This document shows positions 7,157 through 16,369 of a DNA stretch of 64,000 nucleotides, in pieces. The notes under the pieces were generated by a model that saw only the letters and a list, made by a program, of their open reading frames with translations, was not told where the DNA came from and searched no databases. Every line of letters starts with the position of its first letter. Positions within the stretch are counted from its first letter, which is position 1. A program made the position numbers and the translations under genes. Origin of the DNA: Streptomyces sp. Je 1-79 (lineage in GTDB: Bacteria; Actinomycetota; Actinomycetes; Streptomycetales; Streptomycetaceae); assembly GCF_025195125.1 (NCBI RefSeq), contig NZ_JAMGSL010000011.1, positions 211,881 through 275,880 of the forward strand, read 5' to 3'.

Positions 7157-8638
7157 ATGGCCGTCGACTACACAGTGATCGTCCTGTACTTGGCCGGCAT
7201 GCTCGCGATGGGCTGGTGGGGCATGCGCCGCGCCAAGTCCAAGAGCGAGTTCCTGGTGGCCGGCCGCCGCCTCGGTCCCTGGATGTACTCCGGCACCATG
7301 GCCGCCATCGTCCTCGGCGGCGCCTCCACCATCGGCGGCGTGGGTCTCGGCTACAAGTACGGCCTCTCCGGCGCCTGGATGGTCTTCGCCATCGGCCTCG
7401 GACTCCTCGCCCTCTCCGTCTTCTTCTCCGCGCGCATCGCCCGGCTGAAGGTCTACACGGTCTCCGAGATGCTCGACCTGCGCTACGGCGGCAAGGCCGG
7501 CGTCATCTCGGGCGTGGTCATGTGGGCGTACACGCTGATGCTCGCGGTCACCTCGACCATCGCGTACGCCACGATCTTCGACGTCCTCTTCGACCTGCCC
7601 CGCACGGTCGCGATCGTCCTCGGCGGCGCCATCGTCGTCGCGTACTCGACGCTCGGCGGCATGTGGTCCATCACCCTCACCGACATGGTGCAGTTCGTGG
7701 TGAAGACCATCGGCGTGCTGATCCTGCTGCTGCCGATCGCCGTGATCAAGGCCGGCGGGTTCGCGGAGATGAAGGCCCAGCTGCCCACCGAGTACTTCGC
7801 GCCGCTCGGCATCGGCGGCGAGACGATCTTCACGTACGTCCTGATCTACACCTTCGGCATGCTCATCGGCCAGGACATCTGGCAGCGCGTGTTCACCGCC
7901 CGGACCGACAAGGTCGCCAAGTGGGGCGGGACCGTCGCCGGTACGTACTGTCTCGTGTACGCCCTCGCCGGCGCCGTCATCGGCACCGCGGCCAAGGTGC
8001 TCTACCCGAACCTGCCCAGTGCCGACGACGCCTTCGCGACCATCGTCAAGGACGAGCTGCCCATGGGTGTGCGGGGCCTGGTCCTCGCCGCCGCGCTCGC
8101 CGCCGTCATGTCGACCTCCTCCGGCGCGCTGATCGCCTGCGCCACCGTCGCCAACAACGACATCTGGTCGAGGTTGCGCGGGCTGACCGCCGGGGGCGGC
8201 GGCGAGGACCACGACGAGGTGAAGGGCAACCGCCTCTTCATCCTCCTCATGGGCATCGCCACCATCGCCATCGCCATCGCCCTGAACGACGTCGTCCAGG
8301 CGCTGACCGTCGCCTACAACCTGCTGGTCGGCGGACTGCTCGTGCCGATCCTCGGCGGCCTGCTGTGGCGCCGCGGCACCGTGCAGGGAGCCCTCGCCGC
8401 GGTCACCGTCGGCGGCCTGTCCGTCATTGGCCTGATGTGGGCTTACGGAATCTTGGCAAATGAGCCTGTTTACTATGGTTTGTTGGCCTCGCTCGCCGCA
8501 TATGTGATCGTTTCCCTGGCGACCCGCCCGACGGACGCCGCCGTGCTCGCGAACTGGCGCGCCCGGCTGGCGGGCCAGGACACCCCCGAAGCCGACCCGA
8601 CGACGCCGGAGACCGTGCCGGTGCCGACGACCGGCTGA
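7157..8638 (+). CDS. sodium:solute symporter (SSS family)
   Basis: A 493-aa inner-membrane protein with about 13 hydrophobic segments. It has the SSS N-terminal signature MGWWGMRRAKSKSEFLVAGR followed by the Gly-rich IVLGGASTIGGVGLGYKYG. It should couple Na+ entry to uptake of a small polar solute; the family covers proline, panthothenate, urea and polyamine-like substrates. The context (PucR regulator, ureohydrolase, TPP decarboxylase-like gene) points to an amino or guanidino compound (inference). Start ATG has GAGGGAGGG upstream. Odd feature: codons around 8436-8515 are strikingly AT-rich for this genome (TTG, AAT, GTT, TAT), inside an otherwise typical gene. The ureohydrolase follows after 84 bp, probably co-transcribed. 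Confidence 0.92.
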   Translation: MAVDYTVIVLYLAGMLAMGWWGMRRAKSKSEFLVAGRRLGPWMYSGTMAAIVLGGASTIGGVGLGYKYGLSGAWMVFAIGLGLLALSVFFSARIARLKVYTVSEMLDLRYGGKAGVISGVVMWAYTLMLAVTSTIAYATIFDVLFDLPRTVAIVLGGAIVVAYSTLGGMWSITLTDMVQFVVKTIGVLILLLPIAVIKAGGFAEMKAQLPTEYFAPLGIGGETIFTYVLIYTFGMLIGQDIWQRVFTARTDKVAKWGGTVAGTYCLVYALAGAVIGTAAKVLYPNLPSADDAFATIVKDELPMGVRGLVLAAALAAVMSTSSGALIACATVANNDIWSRLRGLTAGGGGEDHDEVKGNRLFILLMGIATIAIAIALNDVVQALTVAYNLLVGGLLVPILGGLLWRRGTVQGALAAVTVGGLSVIGLMWAYGILANEPVYYGLLASLAAYVIVSLATRPTDAAVLANWRARLAGQDTPEADPTTPETVPVPTTG

Positions 8639-8722
8639 CGGCACCGCAGACTCCCGGCCGGAGCCCGAGACGACCCTCGGGCCCCGGCCGGACATCACCG
8701 ACACACCCAGGAGGACCCGACC

Positions 8723-9697
8723 ATGAGCAGCGACCAGAACGCCTTCCGCGGCCCGACCGACTCGTCCCGCATCCCGCGGTACGCCGGTCCCGCGACGTTC
8801 GCCCGGCTGCCGCGACTCGACGAGGTCGGCACCGCCGACATCGCCGTGGTCGGCGTCCCCTTCGACAGCGGTGTCTCCTACCGCCCCGGCGCCCGCTTCG
8901 GCGGCAACGCCATCCGTGAGGCCTCCCGTCTGCTGCGCCCGTACAACCCGGCGCAGGACGCCTCGCCGTTCGCCCTGGCCCAGGTCGCCGACGCCGGTGA
9001 CATCGCCGCGAACCCCTTCAACATCAACGAGGCCGTCGAGACGATCGAGGCCGCGGCGGACGACCTGCTCTCCACCGGCGCCCGCATGATGACCCTGGGC
9101 GGCGACCACACCATCGCGCTGCCGCTGCTGCGCTCCGTCGCCAAGAAGCACGGCCCGGTCGCGCTGCTCCACTTCGACGCCCACCTCGACACCTGGGACA
9201 CGTACTTCGGCGCCGAGTACACCCACGGCACCCCGTTCCGCCGGGCCGTCGAGGAGGGCATCCTCGACACCTCCGCCCTGTCGCACGTCGGCACGCGCGG
9301 CCCGCTGTACGGCAAGCAGGACCTCACCGACGACGAGAAGATGGGCTTCGGCATCGTCACCTCGGCGGACATCTACCGCCGCGGCGCCGACGAGGTGGCC
9401 GACCAGCTGCGCCAGCGCATCGGCGACCGGCCGCTGTACATCTCCATCGACATCGACTGCCTCGATCCGGCGCACGCGCCCGGCACCGGCACCCCGGAGG
9501 CGGGCGGCATGACATCCCGCGAACTCCTGGAGATCCTGCGCGGCCTGTCCTCCTGCAACCTGGTGTCGGCGGACGTGGTCGAGGTCGCCCCGGCCTACGA
9601 CCACGCGGAGATCACCGCGGTCGCCGCCTCGCACACGGCGTACGAGCTGACGACGATCATGTCCCGCCAGATCGCGGAGAACCGCGCGGCCCAGTAG
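8723..9697 (+). CDS. ureohydrolase, agmatinase/guanidinobutyrase type
   Basis: A binuclear-manganese enzyme that hydrolyses a guanidino compound to an amine and urea. The 324-aa sequence has all metal-ligand motifs of the arginase/agmatinase family: GGDHTI near residue 125, DAHLDTWD near 150, and SIDIDCLDPAHAPGTGTPEAGG near 243. Automatic annotation would call it agmatinase (speB). Its position before an acetolactate-synthase-like TPP enzyme and after a PucR-controlled symporter equally fits 4-guanidinobutyrase of the arginine transaminase route. Substrate choice cannot be decided from these motifs. Start ATG has a perfect AGGAGGA 8 nt upstream. A very strong hairpin (9738-9769) follows the stop. 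Confidence 0.9.
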   Translation: MSSDQNAFRGPTDSSRIPRYAGPATFARLPRLDEVGTADIAVVGVPFDSGVSYRPGARFGGNAIREASRLLRPYNPAQDASPFALAQVADAGDIAANPFNINEAVETIEAAADDLLSTGARMMTLGGDHTIALPLLRSVAKKHGPVALLHFDAHLDTWDTYFGAEYTHGTPFRRAVEEGILDTSALSHVGTRGPLYGKQDLTDDEKMGFGIVTSADIYRRGADEVADQLRQRIGDRPLYISIDIDCLDPAHAPGTGTPEAGGMTSRELLEILRGLSSCNLVSADVVEVAPAYDHAEITAVAASHTAYELTTIMSRQIAENRAAQ

Positions 9698-9737
9698 CGC
9701 GGGGCGCTCGCGGGCCCGGGCCGCAGGGGCGGCCCGC

Positions 9738-9769
9738 CCGGGGCGGCCGGGTGGTGCCGGCCGCCCCGG
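9738..9769 (+). terminator. strong hairpin terminator after the ureohydrolase
   Basis: A perfect 13-bp stem, CCGGGGCGGCCGG at 9738-9750 and CCGGCCGCCCCGG at 9757-9769, with a GTGGTG loop, 41 bp after the stop. It may separate the ureohydrolase from the next gene, or only attenuate read-through. Confidence 0.65.
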
Positions 9770-9823
9770 TGCCGCATCCGGCCGGCCTCGGGCCGTACCG
9801 TCGGACCGGGGGTCACGCCCGGA

Positions 9824-9859
9824 CCGACGGGGCGCGCCCGCGCCGACGGGGCGCGCCCG
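9824..9859. repeat. 17-bp direct repeat upstream of the TPP enzyme gene
   Basis: CCGACGGGGCGCGCCCG occurs at 9824-9840 and again at 9843-9859 (period 19 bp). Each copy contains the palindrome GGGCGCGCCC. It lies in the 260-bp leader between the terminator and the TPP enzyme gene and may be a regulator site. Confidence 0.5.
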
Positions 9860-9957
9860 GACCGGGCGAACGCTCGTCGCGCCGGGCCGCTGCTCGTCCG
9901 TCCCTCCTCGTACCACCCCGCCGTACCCGACCGATCACGCCACCCTGGGGAACGTCC

Positions 9958-11640
9958 ATGACCCACGACCACGACCTGGTACTCCGCCCCACGGAGGCGC
10001 AGACCGCCGCCGCGCTCAACCCGCCTCCCGGGCGGAACGGTGGCGACCTCGTCGTCGAGACCCTCTCCGGGCTCGGCGCGACCACCGTCTTCGGGCTCCC
10101 CGGCCAGCACGCGCTCGGCATGTTCGACGCGCTCCGCCGCTCCTCGCTCTCGTACGTCGGACTGCGCGTCGAGAACAACGCGGGCTTCGCGGCCGACGCG
10201 TACGGCCGGATGACCGGCGAGGCGGCCCCGCTGCTGCTCTCCACCGGCCCCGGCTCGCTCATGTCCCTCGCCGCGCTCCAGGAGGCGGCGGCCGCCTCCG
10301 CCCCCGTCCTCGCGATCGGCAGCCAGATCCCGGTGGCCGGGCTCGGCGGCGGGCGGCACGGCTACCTCCACGAGCTGCGCGACCAGCAGGCGTCCTTCCG
10401 GGACATCGTGAAGTCCGTGCACACCGTCCGCACCCAGTCGCAGATCCCCTCCGCCATCGCGGCGGCGTGGGAGTCGGCGCTGACCGCCCCGCACGGGCCG
10501 GTCTGGGTGGAGATCCCGCAGGACGTGCTGCTCGCGGAGACCCTCCTGCCGGTCGTCACGGCGATGGACGCGACACCCGAGGAGGTCGCCCCGCGCCCCG
10601 AGCTGACGGCGGTGGCCGCACACCTCCTGGCCAACGCCGAGCGGCCCGCGATCATCGCGGGCGGCGGAGTCGTCCGCTCCGACGCGTCGGGCAAGCTGCG
10701 CGCGCTCGCGGAGCGGATCGACGCGCCCGTGGTCACCACCTTCGGCGGCAAGGGCGCGTTCCCCTGGAAGCACCCGCTGTCGCTCCAGTCCTGGCTGGAG
10801 GACCGGCACACCACCGACTTCCTGGAGGACGCGGACGTCCTGCTGGTCGTCGGCTCGGGGCTCGGCGAGCTGTCGTCGAACTACCACACGTTCGCGCCGC
10901 GCGGCCGGGTGATCCAGATCGAGGCGGACGCGGGCAAGCTGGAGTCCAACCACCCGGCGCTCGGTATCCACGCGGACGCCCGCCTCGCCCTCCAGGCGCT
11001 CCTGGAGACGGTGGACGAGCGACGGGACGAGACCGCGCCCGCGCGGGTCGAAGCCGTTCTCACCAAGGTCAGGGACCGGATCGCGGCGCAGGACCTCGGC
11101 CTGGAGCAGCGGATCGTGGCCTCGGTGCGCGAGGCGCTGCCGGACGACTCGCCCAGCTTCTGGGACATGACGATCCTCGCCTACTGGGCCTGGTCGGCCT
11201 TCGACGCCCGCCACCCGAACACCATGCACTCCGCCCAGGGCGCCGGCGGTCTCGGCTACGGCTTCCCCGCCGCCCTCGGCGCGGCGGCGGCCGACCCGAC
11301 GCGCCCGGTCCTCGCGGTCTCGGGCGACGGCGGCGCGATGTACTCGATCGCGGAGCTGGCGACGGCGAAGCAGTACGGCTCGGACGTCACGTGGCTGATC
11401 GTCGACGACGGCGGCTACGGCATCCTGCGCGAGTACATGACGGACGCCTTCGGTGAGGCGACGGCGACGGAGCTGGCCCGCCCGGACTTCGTGGCCCTGG
11501 CGGAGTCCTTCGGCGTCCCGGCGGTCCGTACGACCCCGGAGACCCTGACGGCCGACCTCTCGAAGGCCCTTGCGACCCCCGGCCCGTCGGTGGTGGTCCT
11601 CCCGGCCCTCCTGCGCATGTTCGAACCGACGCACCTCTGA
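9958..11640 (+). CDS. TPP-dependent enzyme, acetolactate synthase-like; 2-oxoacid decarboxylase candidate
   Basis: A 560-aa enzyme with the three-domain fold of ThDP enzymes. The N-terminal pyrimidine-binding domain carries the conserved Glu (LRVENNAGFAADAYGR, near residue 65). A central domain follows, then a C-terminal diphosphate site GDGGAMYSIAELA near 460 ending in VDDGGYGI (DD in place of the usual NN). It is not in a valine/leucine operon and has no ilvN partner, so true acetolactate synthase is unlikely. Length and neighbourhood resemble AruI, the 2-ketoarginine decarboxylase of Pseudomonas; this is inference. Start ATG 9958 follows CTGGGGAACGTCC. The open frame extends further upstream but without a ribosome site. 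Confidence 0.85.
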   Translation: MTHDHDLVLRPTEAQTAAALNPPPGRNGGDLVVETLSGLGATTVFGLPGQHALGMFDALRRSSLSYVGLRVENNAGFAADAYGRMTGEAAPLLLSTGPGSLMSLAALQEAAAASAPVLAIGSQIPVAGLGGGRHGYLHELRDQQASFRDIVKSVHTVRTQSQIPSAIAAAWESALTAPHGPVWVEIPQDVLLAETLLPVVTAMDATPEEVAPRPELTAVAAHLLANAERPAIIAGGGVVRSDASGKLRALAERIDAPVVTTFGGKGAFPWKHPLSLQSWLEDRHTTDFLEDADVLLVVGSGLGELSSNYHTFAPRGRVIQIEADAGKLESNHPALGIHADARLALQALLETVDERRDETAPARVEAVLTKVRDRIAAQDLGLEQRIVASVREALPDDSPSFWDMTILAYWAWSAFDARHPNTMHSAQGAGGLGYGFPAALGAAAADPTRPVLAVSGDGGAMYSIAELATAKQYGSDVTWLIVDDGGYGILREYMTDAFGEATATELARPDFVALAESFGVPAVRTTPETLTADLSKALATPGPSVVVLPALLRMFEPTHL

Positions 11641-11688
11641 GGCCGGACACCGGCGCAACCGTCCCCGCTCTTCGCGAGTCCTCCACTC

Positions 11689-11787
11689 GTGGCACGCCCC
11701 CGGCGCCGGCGGCGGCTCGCCGCCGCCTCCACCGCCTTCACCGCCGTCGGCGTGACCGCGGTCTTTCTGCTGTTCTACGCCGACTGA
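11689..11787 (+). CDS. possible 32-aa basic membrane peptide
   Basis: A GTG-initiated frame encodes MARPRRRRRLAAASTAFT, then a hydrophobic helix ending VTAVFLLFYAD. The pattern (Arg-rich cytoplasmic end, single membrane span) and G/C third positions fit a real small membrane protein. There is no clear ribosome site, only a weak GCGAG, so it remains tentative. It lies alone between the TPP enzyme and the ABC exporter. Confidence 0.35.
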   Translation: MARPRRRRRLAAASTAFTAVGVTAVFLLFYAD

Positions 11788-11918
11788 CCGTCTCCGACCG
11801 TCCGACGGTCCTAGGACCAGCGACCGGTCTTCTCCCACAGTTTGTTGCGGCGGGATGAAATCCCACCCCACCCGCGTTGGTGCCTTCCGGTAGAGCAGGA
11901 CGAACGGGAGGCGACCAC

Positions 11919-14900
11919 GTGGCCGCGGCGGGGCAGGAACAGGTGGACCGGCAGGCGCCGCGTGCGCGGGGCTGGGCGCGCAGGCTGGCCGGGTACGCCT
12001 GGCGGTACAAGGCCAACGTCGTGCTCGCCCTCGGGTCCTCGCTCGCCGGAATGGCCCTCCTCGCGCTCGTCCCGCTGATCACCAAGGTGATCATCGACGA
12101 CGTCATCGGAGCGAAGACCCGGTCGCTCTCCGTCTGGACCGGTCTCCTCATCGGCGCCGCCGTCTTCGTCTACGCGCTCACCTACGTCCGCCGCTACTAC
12201 GGGGGCCGGCTCGCCCTCGACGTCCAGCACGACCTCCGTACCGAGATGTACGGCACCATCACCCGGCTCGACGGCCGGCGGCAGGACGAGCTGTCCACCG
12301 GGCAGGTCGTCGGACGGGCCACGAGCGACCTCCAGCTCATCCAGGGCCTGCTCTTCATGCTCCCGATGACGATCGGGAACATCCTGCTCTTCCTGATCTC
12401 GCTGGCCGTCATGGCGTGGCTCTCCCTCCCGCTCACCCTCGTCGCCCTGGCCGTCGCCCCCGCGCTCTGGTTCATCGCCAAGCGCAGCCGAACCCGCCTC
12501 CACCCCGCCACCTGGTACGCCCAGGCCCAGGCCGCCTCCGTCGCCGGGGTCGTCGACGGGTCCGTGACCGGGGTCCGCGTCGTCAAGGGCTTCGGACAGG
12601 AGGACCAGGAGACCGGGAAGATCCGGGACGCCAGCCGCAAGCTCTTCGCCGGCCGTATGCGTACGATCCGGCTGAACTCGCGGTACACCCCCGCCCTCCA
12701 GGCCGTCCCGGCCCTCGGGCAGGTCGCCGTCCTCGCCCTCGGCGGCTGGCTCGCCACCCGTGGCCAGATCACCCTCGGCACCTTCGTCGCCTTCTCGGCG
12801 TACCTCGCGTCCCTCGTCGGCCCCGTCCGCATGCTCGCCATGGTCCTCACCGTCGGCCAGCAGGCCCGCGCGGGCGTCGACCGCGTGCTTGAGCTCATCG
12901 ACACCGAGCCGGTCATCAAGGACGGCACGAAGGAGCTGCCGGCGGACGCAGAGGCCACGGTCGAGTTCGACGACGTGAGCTTCGCCTACGACGACGGGCG
13001 CCCCGTCCTCGACGGCTTCTCCCTGGAGATCCGCTCCGGCGAGACCGTCGCCGTCGTCGGCGCGTCCGGGAGCGGCAAGTCGACCGTCTCGCTCCTCCTG
13101 CCCCGCTTCTACGACGTCGGCCACGGCGCCGTCCTCGTCGGCGGCCACGACGTCCGCGAGCTCACCCTCGACTCGCTGCGCGCCGCCATCGGGCTGGTCC
13201 CCGAGGACAGCTTCCTGTTCTCCGACACCGTCCGCGCCAACATCGCGTACGGTCACCCGGACGCCACCCAGGAGCAGATCGAGACCGCCGCCCGCGCCGC
13301 CCAGGCGGACCGTTTCATCGCCGAGCTGCCCGACGGCTACGACACCAAGGTCGGCGAGCACGGCCTCACCCTCTCCGGCGGCCAGCGCCAGCGCGTCGCC
13401 CTCGCCCGCGCGATCCTCACCGACCCCCGGCTGCTCCTCCTCGACGACGCCACCTCCGCCGTCGACGCCCGCGTGGAGCACGAGATCCACGAGGCCCTCG
13501 CCTCCGTGATGGCCGGCCGCACCACCCTCCTCATCGCCCACCGCCGCTCCACCCTGGGCCTCGCCGACCGGATCGCCGTCCTCGACGGCGGCAGGCTCTC
13601 CGACATCGGCACCCACGAGGAGCTGGAGCGGCGCTCCGCGCTCTACCGGCGGCTCCTCACCGACCCCGACGAGCTCGGCGGCGTCTCGCCCGGCCACACG
13701 GCGCCCGTCGAGGTGCCCGAGGACCGCACCCTGCGCGCCGAACTCGACGCGGAGTTCGACGCCGAACGCGGCATCACCCCCACCCTGTGGGTCCGCGAGG
13801 AGACGCCCGCCGAGGAGTCCCAGGCCCCAGGGGCCACCCCAGAACTCCTGGCCGCCGTCGAGGCGCTGCCGCCCGCCACCGACATCCCCGACATCGACGA
13901 GGCCCGTGCCGTCACGCCCGAGGCGTCGTACGGACTGCGCCGCCTGCTGCACGGCTTCGGGATCCCCCTCCTCATCAGCCTCGGCCTCGTCGCCCTCGAC
14001 GCCGGCATGGGCCTGCTGCTGCCGATCCTGATCCGGCACGGCATCGACGACGGCGTCAACAAGCTCGCCATGGGCGCCGTCTGGGCCGCCTCCGCGCTCG
14101 CCCTGGTGGCCGTCCTCGTGCAGTGGGTCGCCCAGACCGCCGAGACCCGGATGACCGGCCGGACCGGCGAACGGGTCCTCTACGCCCTGCGCCTGAAGAT
14201 CTTCGCCCAGCTCCAGCGGCTCGGGCTCGACTACTACGAGCGCGAGCTGACCGGCCGCATCATGACCCGGATGACGACGGACGTGGACGCCCTGTCCACG
14301 TTCCTGCAGACCGGTCTCGTCACCGCGTTCGTCTCCGTCGTGACCTTCTTCGGGATCATGGTCGCGCTGCTCGTGCTCGACCTCCAGCTCGCCCTGGTGG
14401 TCTTCGCGACGCTCCCGGTCCTCGCCGTCGCCACGTACTTCTTCCGCCGCTCCAGCGTGAAGGCGTACGAGCTGGCGCGGGAGCGGATCAGCGTCGTCAA
14501 CGCCGACCTCCAGGAGTCGGTCGCCGGGCTCCGCATCGTCCAGGCCTTCCGCCGCGAGCACTCGGGCGCCGCCCGGTTCGCGGCCCGCAGCGACGAGTAC
14601 CGTCAGGCCCGCGTCCGCGGACAGTGGCTGATCTCCATCTACTTCCCCTTCGTCACGCTGCTGTCCTCCGTGGCCGCCGCGGGCGTGATGATCGTCGGCG
14701 CGAACCGGATCGAGGCGGGCTCGCTGACGACCGGCGCCCTGGTCGCCTACCTCCTCTACATCGACCTCTTCTTCGCGCCCGTGCAACAGCTCTCCCAGGT
14801 GTTCGACGGCTACCAGCAGGCCGCCGTCTCGCTGAAGCGCATGCAGGAGCTGCTCCAGGAGCCGACGTCCACCGCCGAAGCCGACGCCCCGCTCGACGTC

Positions 14901-15659
14901 CTGTCGCTGCGCGGCGAGATCGCCTTCGAGGACGTGTCGTTCGCGTACGGCTCCGAGGAGGAGGCCCTCACCGGCGTCGACCTGCGGATCCCCGCCGGGC
15001 AGACCGTCGCCTTCGTCGGCGAGACCGGCGCCGGGAAGTCCACGCTGGTCAAGCTCGTCGCCCGGTTCTACGACCCCACCTCGGGCCGGGTCACCGCCGA
15101 CGGCGCCGATCTCAGGGACCTGGACCTCACCGCGTACCGCCACCGGCTCGGCGTCGTCCCCCAGGAGGCGTACCTCTTCGCCGGGACGGTCCGTGACGCC
15201 ATCGCCTACGGCCGCCCCGACGCGACCGATGCCGAGGTCGAGGCGGCGGCCCGCGCGGTCGGAGCCCACGACATGATCGCGACCCTGGACGGCGGCTACC
15301 TGCACGAGGTCGCCGAGCGCGGACGCAACCTCTCCGCCGGCCAGCGCCAGCTGATCGCCCTCGCCCGCGCCGAGCTCGTCGACCCGGACGTCCTGCTCCT
15401 CGACGAGGCCACCGCCGCGCTCGACCTGGCCACCGAGGCCCAGGTCAACCAGGCCACCGACCGCCTGGCCGGCCGTCGTACGACGCTGGTCGTCGCCCAC
15501 CGCCTCACCACGGCCGCCCGCGCGGACCGGGTGATCCTCATGGCCCACGGCCGTGTCGCGGAGGACGGCACCCACGACGAGCTCCTCGCACGGGACGGCC
15601 GGTACGCGGAGCTCTGGCGCGCGTTCATCGGCGAGGAGGAGCCGGCGACGGCGGTCTGA
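11919..15659 (+). CDS. fused heterodimer-type ABC exporter (TMD-NBD-TMD-NBD)
   Basis: A 1246-aa exporter carrying two complete ABC halves. Half 1: membrane domain about 30-330, Walker A GASGSGKST near 381, signature LSGGQRQR near 484, Walker B LLLLDDATSAVD near 505. Half 2: membrane domain about 690-970, Walker A GETGAGKST near 1034, signature LSAGQRQL near 1139, Walker B VLLLDEATAALD near 1160. NBD1 has Asp where the catalytic Glu belongs, and NBD2 has a non-canonical signature. These two parts form the same ATP site, so one site is degenerate, as in TM287/288 and BmrCD. Likely a multidrug or lipid exporter; substrate unknown. GTG 11919 is chosen for GGGAGG upstream; an earlier in-frame GTG at 11877 lacks a ribosome site. 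Confidence 0.92.
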   Translation: MAAAGQEQVDRQAPRARGWARRLAGYAWRYKANVVLALGSSLAGMALLALVPLITKVIIDDVIGAKTRSLSVWTGLLIGAAVFVYALTYVRRYYGGRLALDVQHDLRTEMYGTITRLDGRRQDELSTGQVVGRATSDLQLIQGLLFMLPMTIGNILLFLISLAVMAWLSLPLTLVALAVAPALWFIAKRSRTRLHPATWYAQAQAASVAGVVDGSVTGVRVVKGFGQEDQETGKIRDASRKLFAGRMRTIRLNSRYTPALQAVPALGQVAVLALGGWLATRGQITLGTFVAFSAYLASLVGPVRMLAMVLTVGQQARAGVDRVLELIDTEPVIKDGTKELPADAEATVEFDDVSFAYDDGRPVLDGFSLEIRSGETVAVVGASGSGKSTVSLLLPRFYDVGHGAVLVGGHDVRELTLDSLRAAIGLVPEDSFLFSDTVRANIAYGHPDATQEQIETAARAAQADRFIAELPDGYDTKVGEHGLTLSGGQRQRVALARAILTDPRLLLLDDATSAVDARVEHEIHEALASVMAGRTTLLIAHRRSTLGLADRIAVLDGGRLSDIGTHEELERRSALYRRLLTDPDELGGVSPGHTAPVEVPEDRTLRAELDAEFDAERGITPTLWVREETPAEESQAPGATPELLAAVEALPPATDIPDIDEARAVTPEASYGLRRLLHGFGIPLLISLGLVALDAGMGLLLPILIRHGIDDGVNKLAMGAVWAASALALVAVLVQWVAQTAETRMTGRTGERVLYALRLKIFAQLQRLGLDYYERELTGRIMTRMTTDVDALSTFLQTGLVTAFVSVVTFFGIMVALLVLDLQLALVVFATLPVLAVATYFFRRSSVKAYELARERISVVNADLQESVAGLRIVQAFRREHSGAARFAARSDEYRQARVRGQWLISIYFPFVTLLSSVAAAGVMIVGANRIEAGSLTTGALVAYLLYIDLFFAPVQQLSQVFDGYQQAAVSLKRMQELLQEPTSTAEADAPLDVLSLRGEIAFEDVSFAYGSEEEALTGVDLRIPAGQTVAFVGETGAGKSTLVKLVARFYDPTSGRVTADGADLRDLDLTAYRHRLGVVPQEAYLFAGTVRDAIAYGRPDATDAEVEAAARAVGAHDMIATLDGGYLHEVAERGRNLSAGQRQLIALARAELVDPDVLLLDEATAALDLATEAQVNQATDRLAGRRTTLVVAHRLTTAARADRVILMAHGRVAEDGTHDELLARDGRYAELWRAFIGEEEPATAV

Positions 15660-15663
15660 GCGG

Positions 15664-15722
15664 CCCGGCCGCAGGCCGGGACGGGCGGCCACGGCGGGAT
15701 GCGGAGCACCGCGCTCCCGCCG
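15664..15722 (+). terminator. two hairpins after the ABC exporter
   Basis: First hairpin: CCCGGCC (15664-15670) and GGCCGGG (15674-15680) with a GCA loop. Second: CGGCGGGA (15692-15699) and TCCCGCCG (15715-15722). They sit just downstream of the exporter stop and before the next gene. Confidence 0.55.
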
Positions 15723-15812
15723 TCCGCGCCGCCGCCTCCTGCGGCCGGAGGCAACCGCTCGGCGCTCCCCTGCGTCGTACGCATGTACGGCACAGAGTCG
15801 GGAGGGGATCCA

Positions 15813-16220
15813 GTGTTCGAAGGAACCAGTGGGAAAGGGCGCGGCACACGGCTGCTCGGGTATCTGACGGCGGTGCTGCTCACCGTCGGCGCCCTCTCCC
15901 TCGCCGGGCCCGGGGTCGCGCGCGCCGACGCCGCCTCGCTCTGCACCGGCCGGGCCACCAAGACCGTCTCCTTCGCCACCGGAGAGCTGAGGCTCTACCG
16001 GAGCCGCCAGTACGTCTGCGCCGTCACCGTCGCCAAGCGCCCCGGCGCGCGCCGCGCGATGTCCGTCTCCCTCCAGCCGCGCGGCGGTCGCCCCGTCGTC
16101 GACAGCGGGAACTTCACCCGCCAGGCCGGCCCCGTCACCGTCCACGCCCTCAACCGCTGTGTCCGCGCGACCGGTTCCGTCGCCGGACGGAGCGGATCGA
16201 CGGGCTGGGTCCTCTGCTGA
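15813..16220 (+). CDS. small secreted cysteine-containing protein
   Basis: A 135-aa protein with a signal peptide: basic GKGRGTRLLGYL, hydrophobic core LTAVLLTVGALSLAG, and likely cleavage at VARADA near residue 42. The mature part is about 95 residues with four cysteines (SLCTGR, YVCAV, NRCVR, and Cys as the last residue). That suggests two disulfides and a compact beta-rich extracellular domain. Function unknown. GTG 15813 is preferred since GGAGGGG lies 5 nt upstream; an in-frame ATG at 15783 has no ribosome site. Confidence 0.75.
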   Translation: MFEGTSGKGRGTRLLGYLTAVLLTVGALSLAGPGVARADAASLCTGRATKTVSFATGELRLYRSRQYVCAVTVAKRPGARRAMSVSLQPRGGRPVVDSGNFTRQAGPVTVHALNRCVRATGSVAGRSGSTGWVLC

Positions 16221-16369
16221 GACCCGCGCGGTGAACTCCGTGCCCGGTTCCGTACCGAATCCCGGGCCGCAACCTGTGGCGATTCGGAGGTAAGGGTCAA
16301 CTGGGTCTGGCGGCACGCACGTTGCCCCCGCTAGGTTCGCGACACCGTTGTGAATCAAGGGGAGGGTGA

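Noticed and set aside
11811..16358. 1515-aa open frame on the minus strand opposite the ABC exporter
   Set aside because: Antisense shadow rich in Gly/Asp/Arg with no motif; the plus strand encodes a complete ABC protein with both Walker sites.
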